The position numbers and the translations under genes were made by a program. This document shows, piece after piece, positions 61,112 to 64,000 of a DNA stretch of 64,000 nucleotides. This DNA comes from Jatrophihabitans sp. GAS493 (GTDB taxonomy: Bacteria; Actinomycetota; Actinomycetes; Mycobacteriales; Jatrophihabitantaceae): contig NZ_LT907982.1 in assembly GCF_900230215.1 (NCBI RefSeq), positions 3,706,001 to 3,770,000 on the forward strand, written 5' to 3'. Numbering within the stretch: the first letter of the stretch is position 1; each line of letters starts with the position of its first letter. The notes beneath the pieces are model-generated. The model was not told where the DNA came from and did not search any database. It worked only from the letters and a program-made list of their open reading frames with translations.

Positions 61112-62080
61112 TTAGAAGTACCCCTGACGTTTCCGGTCTTCCATGGCGGCCTCGCTTGCGCGATCGTCGGCCCGCGAGGAACCCCGCTCGGAGATGGTCG
61201 AAGCTGCCGTCTCGACGAGAACAGCGGCGACATCGGTAGCAACTGAGCGGACCGCTCCGGTGCAGGTGACGTCCCCGACGGTACGGTAGCGGACCGACTC
61301 GACGCGAACCGTCTCACCATCCCGCGGCTGGGTCCAGCCGGTGACGGCGACGATCATGCCGTCGCGGTCGAAGACCTCACGCTCGTGGGCGTAGTAGATG
61401 CTGGGCACCTCGATGCCCTCACGTTCGATGTAGGCCCAGATGTCGAGCTCGGTCCAGTTGGAGAGCGGGAAGACACGGACGTGCTCACCCGGGCGGTGCC
61501 GCCCGTTGTACAGATCCCAGAGTTCGGGGCGCTGGTTACGCGGATCCCACTGGCCGAAGTCGTCACGCACCGAGAAGACGCGCTCCTTGGCCCGGGCCTT
61601 CTCCTCGTCGCGGCGCGCGCCGCCGAGCACGGCGTCGAACTTTCCGGCGGCGATGCCATCCAGCAGCGTCACCGTCTGCAGCGGGTTACGCGGCTGCCCC
61701 GGGGTCTCGTGAACGCGGCCGGTGTCGATCGACTCCTGCACGCTGGCGACGGTGAGCTTGAGGCCCATCTCGGCCAGGTGACGGTCGCGGTACTCGATGA
61801 CCTCATCGAAGTTCTGCCCGGTGTCGACGTGCATCACCGCGAACGGCACCTTGCCCGGCCAGAAGGCCTTAGCTGCGAGGTGCAGCATGACGATGGAGTC
61901 CTTGCCACCGGAGAAGAGGATGACCGGGCGCTCGAACTGGCCGGCCACCTCGCGGATGATGTGCAGTGACTCATCCTCCAAGTCGGTGAGCCAGGAGCGG
62001 TTGAGCACATCGGGGCTTGTCGCATTACGCCCTAGTTGGACGCCAGCCCCGCCCACCGGACGGGTTGCAATTGCAGTCAC
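61112..62080 (-). CDS. cysD: sulfate adenylyltransferase subunit 2 CysD
   Basis: The catalytic subunit of ATP sulfurylase, 322 aa, forming adenosine 5'-phosphosulfate from ATP and sulfate. The PP-loop ILFSGGKDSIVMLHL, VDTGQNFDEVIEYRD, GGARRDEEKARAKERVFSVRD and FPLSNWTELDIWAYI are all family hallmarks, and the C terminus ends RKRQGYF as usual. It starts with GTG 62080 in a GTGA overlap with the cysC stop and is followed by cysN after 4 bases. Confidence 0.97.
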   Translation of the reverse strand: MTAIATRPVGGAGVQLGRNATSPDVLNRSWLTDLEDESLHIIREVAGQFERPVILFSGGKDSIVMLHLAAKAFWPGKVPFAVMHVDTGQNFDEVIEYRDRHLAEMGLKLTVASVQESIDTGRVHETPGQPRNPLQTVTLLDGIAAGKFDAVLGGARRDEEKARAKERVFSVRDDFGQWDPRNQRPELWDLYNGRHRPGEHVRVFPLSNWTELDIWAYIEREGIEVPSIYYAHEREVFDRDGMIVAVTGWTQPRDGETVRVESVRYRTVGDVTCTGAVRSVATDVAAVLVETAASTISERGSSRADDRASEAAMEDRKRQGYF

Positions 62081-62670
62081 AGGACTCTCTCCTTTTGCAG
62101 TAGAGCAACCAGCTCGTCGACGACGCCGTCGACCGTCCGATCACTCGTGTCTAGCCGAAGTTCAGGGTTTTCCGGTGCTTCGTATGATCCGTCGACGCCG
62201 GTCAGGCCGAGCAGCCCACCATTGCGCTGCTTGCCATAGAGGCCCTTCACGTCACGGGCCTCGCACACCGCGACCGGTGTGGCGATGTGAATCTCAAAGA
62301 AGCTGACTCCGGCGCCACGGTGCGCGTCCCGGACCGCATCCCGGGCCTGGGCGTACGGGGAGACAACGGAGGCAATGGTGACGACTCCGTGCGCCGACAG
62401 CCGCTGCGCAACCCAGCCGATACGGGCCACGTTTAGGTCGCGGTCCTCGCGGCTGTACCCGAGCTCCGTCGAGAGGACCGGCCGAACCGCATCGCCGTCG
62501 AGGATCTCGACGGCCACTCCCCGACCGGTCAGACGGGCGGCCAGGGCATTGGCGACGGTGGTCTTGCCGGAGCTCGGAAGGCCGGTGAGCCAGAGCGTTG
62601 CACCAGTCGTGCGCACGCCGGATGCAACCGCGCCGTCGGGCGCGAATCCGGTCTGGGCATCGAGCGACAT
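62077..62670 (-). CDS. cysC: adenylylsulfate kinase CysC
   Basis: APS kinase, making PAPS from APS and ATP. The 197-aa protein has the P-loop LWLTGLPSSGKTTVANAL (Walker A at 30-37), the family motif VEILDGDAVRPVLSTELGYS, RIGWVAQRLSAHG and the substrate segment ARDVKGLYGKQRNG. The start ATG 62670 has AAGGA 5 bases upstream; an ATG at 62685 is weaker. It is the first structural gene of cysC-cysD-cysN and has a leader peptide gene 177 bases upstream. Confidence 0.95.
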   Translation of the reverse strand: MSLDAQTGFAPDGAVASGVRTTGATLWLTGLPSSGKTTVANALAARLTGRGVAVEILDGDAVRPVLSTELGYSREDRDLNVARIGWVAQRLSAHGVVTIASVVSPYAQARDAVRDAHRGAGVSFFEIHIATPVAVCEARDVKGLYGKQRNGGLLGLTGVDGSYEAPENPELRLDTSDRTVDGVVDELVALLQKERVL

Positions 62671-62846
62671 GTTCGTCCTTCGCATGGGCTGCGCACGGCA
62701 GCGATGGCGGTCAGCTACTGGTGAGATCGACTTGACAATTGGCTACCTGAGAGTCAGCCGGGCATACGCCGGGAATCATCAGGAGCAGGATCGGTCCGTC
62801 ATCGCCTACCGCAGAGGGCAGCGAGACCGCTCGGGGAACCGATCAG
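62671..62846 (-). other. cysC leader region downstream of the leader peptide
   Basis: 176 noncoding bases between the leader peptide stop and cysC. If attenuation occurs, the alternative RNA structures or a Rho-dependent stop should be in this stretch. I did not see a textbook terminator with a U-tract. Confidence 0.4.
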
Positions 62847-62924
62847 TCAGGACATCAGACACGCCGCGCTGGTCACGCGCTGCAGATCAACATGCAGGCG
62901 AGCGACGAGCAGGACGGTGAACAT
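62847..62924 (-). CDS. putative sulfur/cysteine leader peptide, 25 aa
   Basis: A 26-codon ORF reads MFTVLLVA then RLHVDLQRVTSAAC and a short end. The HVDL-x-R-x-x-S-A-x-C core matches the actinobacterial leader peptides found upstream of sulfate and cysteine genes (consensus RRHVDLxRVxSAxC). The Cys near the end would make ribosomes stall when charged tRNA-Cys is low, altering access to the downstream cys genes. It lies between the cys promoter region and cysC on the same strand. No strong ribosome site is seen before the ATG. It is far too short for ordinary ORF finders and is supported by motif and position only. Confidence 0.75.
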   Translation of the reverse strand: MFTVLLVARLHVDLQRVTSAACLMS

Positions 62925-63153
62925 GAGCTAATCGTCTCACACGCTCGCGCAGTTGGGCCAGCGGCGTAACGTATGTAACGCTCTAGCTCGGTCACTGTCG
63001 GCTAATCCCGCTCAGATGCTTGTCTCGTCCATCCGGTGCTCATCCGCTCGGGTGCGGCCGTGGCAGTGCAGACTTAGTCGCCAGCTCAGCCGCCTGCGTC
63101 GACACGGCCGGCTTGAAATGTCGTCACAAGACTTCCACGAGAGGAACCGTTGC
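62925..63153. promoter_or_regulatory. divergent promoter region between cysCDN and the siroheme reductase
   Basis: 229 bases hold both outward promoters. A direct repeat GTAACG-TAT-GTAACG lies at about 62966-62980, 45-55 bases upstream of the leader ATG, and is a candidate regulator site. Toward the reductase GAGAGGA (63139-63145) precedes the ATG at 63154 by 8 bases. An in-frame ATG at 63118 has no ribosome site. I could not find an HVDL-type leader on the plus strand. Confidence 0.45.
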
Positions 63154-64000
63154 ATGGCCGTGCGCCGAGGACAGGGTCAATGGGCGCTGGGATACCGCGA
63201 GCCACTGAATCCGAATGAGCGTAGTAAACGCGACAATGACGGGCTCCTCGTCCGCCAGCGGGTCCTCGACATCTATCAGCACACCGGCTTCGCCGGCATC
63301 GACGCAGCGGACCTGCGCGGTCGACTGCGCTGGTACGGCCTCTACACGCAGCGCCGTCCCGGGATCCCGGGTGGCCGCACCGCCATCCTCGAGCCGGAGG
63401 AGCTCGAAGACGAGTACTTCATGATGCGCATCCGCACTGACGGCGGCGCCACTACGTCGGAGCAGCTGCAGGTCATCGGCGAAATCTCCACCGAATTCGG
63501 ACGCGATGTGGCGGATATCACCGACCGCCAGAACATCCAGTTGCACTGGATCCGGATCGAGGACGTGCCGGAGATCTGGCGCCGGCTGGAGGCCGTCGGG
63601 CTCAACACGACCGAGGCCTGCGGCGACACCCCCCGCGTCATGCTGGGCTGCCCGCTGGAAGGCGTGGCGCAGGATTCGGTGCTGGACGCGGGACCGCAAC
63701 TGCGTGAGACCGTCGCGAAGTACGTCGGCGACCCGGCGTTCTCCAACCTCCCGCGCAAGTTCAAGACCTCGATGACCGGCTGCTCACGCCACTGCACCAA
63801 CCACGAGATCAATGACGTGTCGTTCGTCGGCGTGATCGGCCCGGACGGCACGCCCGGCTTCGACCTCTGGGTCGGCGGCGGCCTCTCCACCAACCCGATG
63901 TTTGCGCAGCGCCTCGGCGTCTTCGTGCGCCCGGAGGAGGTCAGCGACGTCTGGGTCGGGGTCATCTCGATCTTCCGCGACTACGGCTACCGCCGCTCCC
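63154..64000 (+). CDS. ferredoxin-type nitrite/sulfite reductase, partial (3' end beyond the window)
   Basis: The first 282 codons of a siroheme and 4Fe-4S reductase. Reading from ATG 63154: a GQGQWALGYREPLN start as in actinobacterial SirA, the ferredoxin-like half domain (FMMRIRTDGGATTSEQL), DRQNIQLHWI, EACGDTPRVMLGCP, KFKTSMTGCSRHCTNHE with the first cluster Cys pair, and GFDLWVGGGLSTN. By neighbourhood (cysCDN, cysG) it should reduce sulfite to sulfide rather than nitrite; sequence alone does not separate the two. AGAGGA lies 8 bases before the ATG. The gene is cut by the window edge, not broken. Confidence 0.93.
   Translation, partial: MAVRRGQGQWALGYREPLNPNERSKRDNDGLLVRQRVLDIYQHTGFAGIDAADLRGRLRWYGLYTQRRPGIPGGRTAILEPEELEDEYFMMRIRTDGGATTSEQLQVIGEISTEFGRDVADITDRQNIQLHWIRIEDVPEIWRRLEAVGLNTTEACGDTPRVMLGCPLEGVAQDSVLDAGPQLRETVAKYVGDPAFSNLPRKFKTSMTGCSRHCTNHEINDVSFVGVIGPDGTPGFDLWVGGGLSTNPMFAQRLGVFVRPEEVSDVWVGVISIFRDYGYRRS

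Noticed and set aside
63020-63208. A 62-codon plus-strand ORF with several Cys, as a possible second sulfur leader peptide
   Set aside because: It has no HVDL core and runs through the start of the reductase gene in another frame.

Overview
The window is a 64 kb stretch of chromosome from a high-GC actinomycete (Actinomycetota). Lineage markers are SepF/Wag31-type DivIVA/YggT next to ftsZ, no ftsA, a PriA-like HisA, a DUF3040 gene beside mraZ, a SAV_6107-type HEPN protein near dinB, a translational-style ileS T-box and an actinobacterial sulfur leader peptide. MurE carries the DNPR signature, so the wall should contain meso-diaminopimelate. The genus cannot be fixed from this; a Frankia/Jatrophihabitans/Nakamurella-like lineage is only a guess. 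I see no rRNA, tRNA, insertion sequence, integrase or CRISPR array.

Layout. 0.1-7.2 kb: histidine biosynthesis on the minus strand, hisDC (a fused gene) - hisB - hisH - small membrane protein - priA/hisA - hisF, flanked by membrane proteins. 7.2-12.4 kb: an amidohydrolase, a membrane protein and a GntR regulator / NCS1 permease / hydantoin-racemase set. 12.5-20.3 kb: dnaE, a CPA2 antiporter, lspA-rluD, and a DksA/TraR protein with a very long Ala/Lys/Pro tail. 20.4-24 kb: a T-box leader and ileS (type 2). 24-28.5 kb: the distal part of the division cluster, ftsZ-yggS-sepF-yggT-divIVA, lacking pgeF. 28.7-34.8 kb: four metabolic genes (lactone oxidase, MFS, neutral ceramidase and, divergently, a PLP amino acid deaminase/aldolase) lying between ftsQ and ftsZ. 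34.9-49.7 kb: the main dcw operon mraZ-rsmH-ftsL-ftsI-murE-murF-mraY-murD-ftsW-murG-murC-ftsQ, almost all joined by 4-base stop/start overlaps. 50-55.3 kb: moxR-DUF58-transglutaminase and DUF3040. 55.5-58.4 kb: HEPN - methyltransferase - dinB behind a perfect LexA box. 58.5-64 kb: assimilatory sulfate reduction, cobA/cysG, cysN, cysD, cysC with a Cys leader peptide, and a divergent, truncated siroheme sulfite/nitrite reductase.

How the parts work together. The dcw genes make lipid II (MurE, MurF, MurC, MurD, MraY, MurG) and the septal machinery (FtsZ, SepF, FtsQ, FtsL, FtsW, FtsI, DivIVA). The cys genes activate sulfate (CysDN, CysC), and the reductase uses siroheme whose precursor needs the CobA/CysG methyltransferase. 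The most rewarding signals are regulatory: a LexA-box promoter driving a HEPN/methyltransferase/polymerase IV operon, a promoter with three MraZ boxes at exact 10-base period, the ileS T-box, and the HVDL-type leader peptide. A second theme is in-frame tandem repeats inside conserved proteins (FtsI, MurE, deaminase, DksA-like, DUF2567-like), plus one out-of-frame 16-base repeat that copies the dinB start region.
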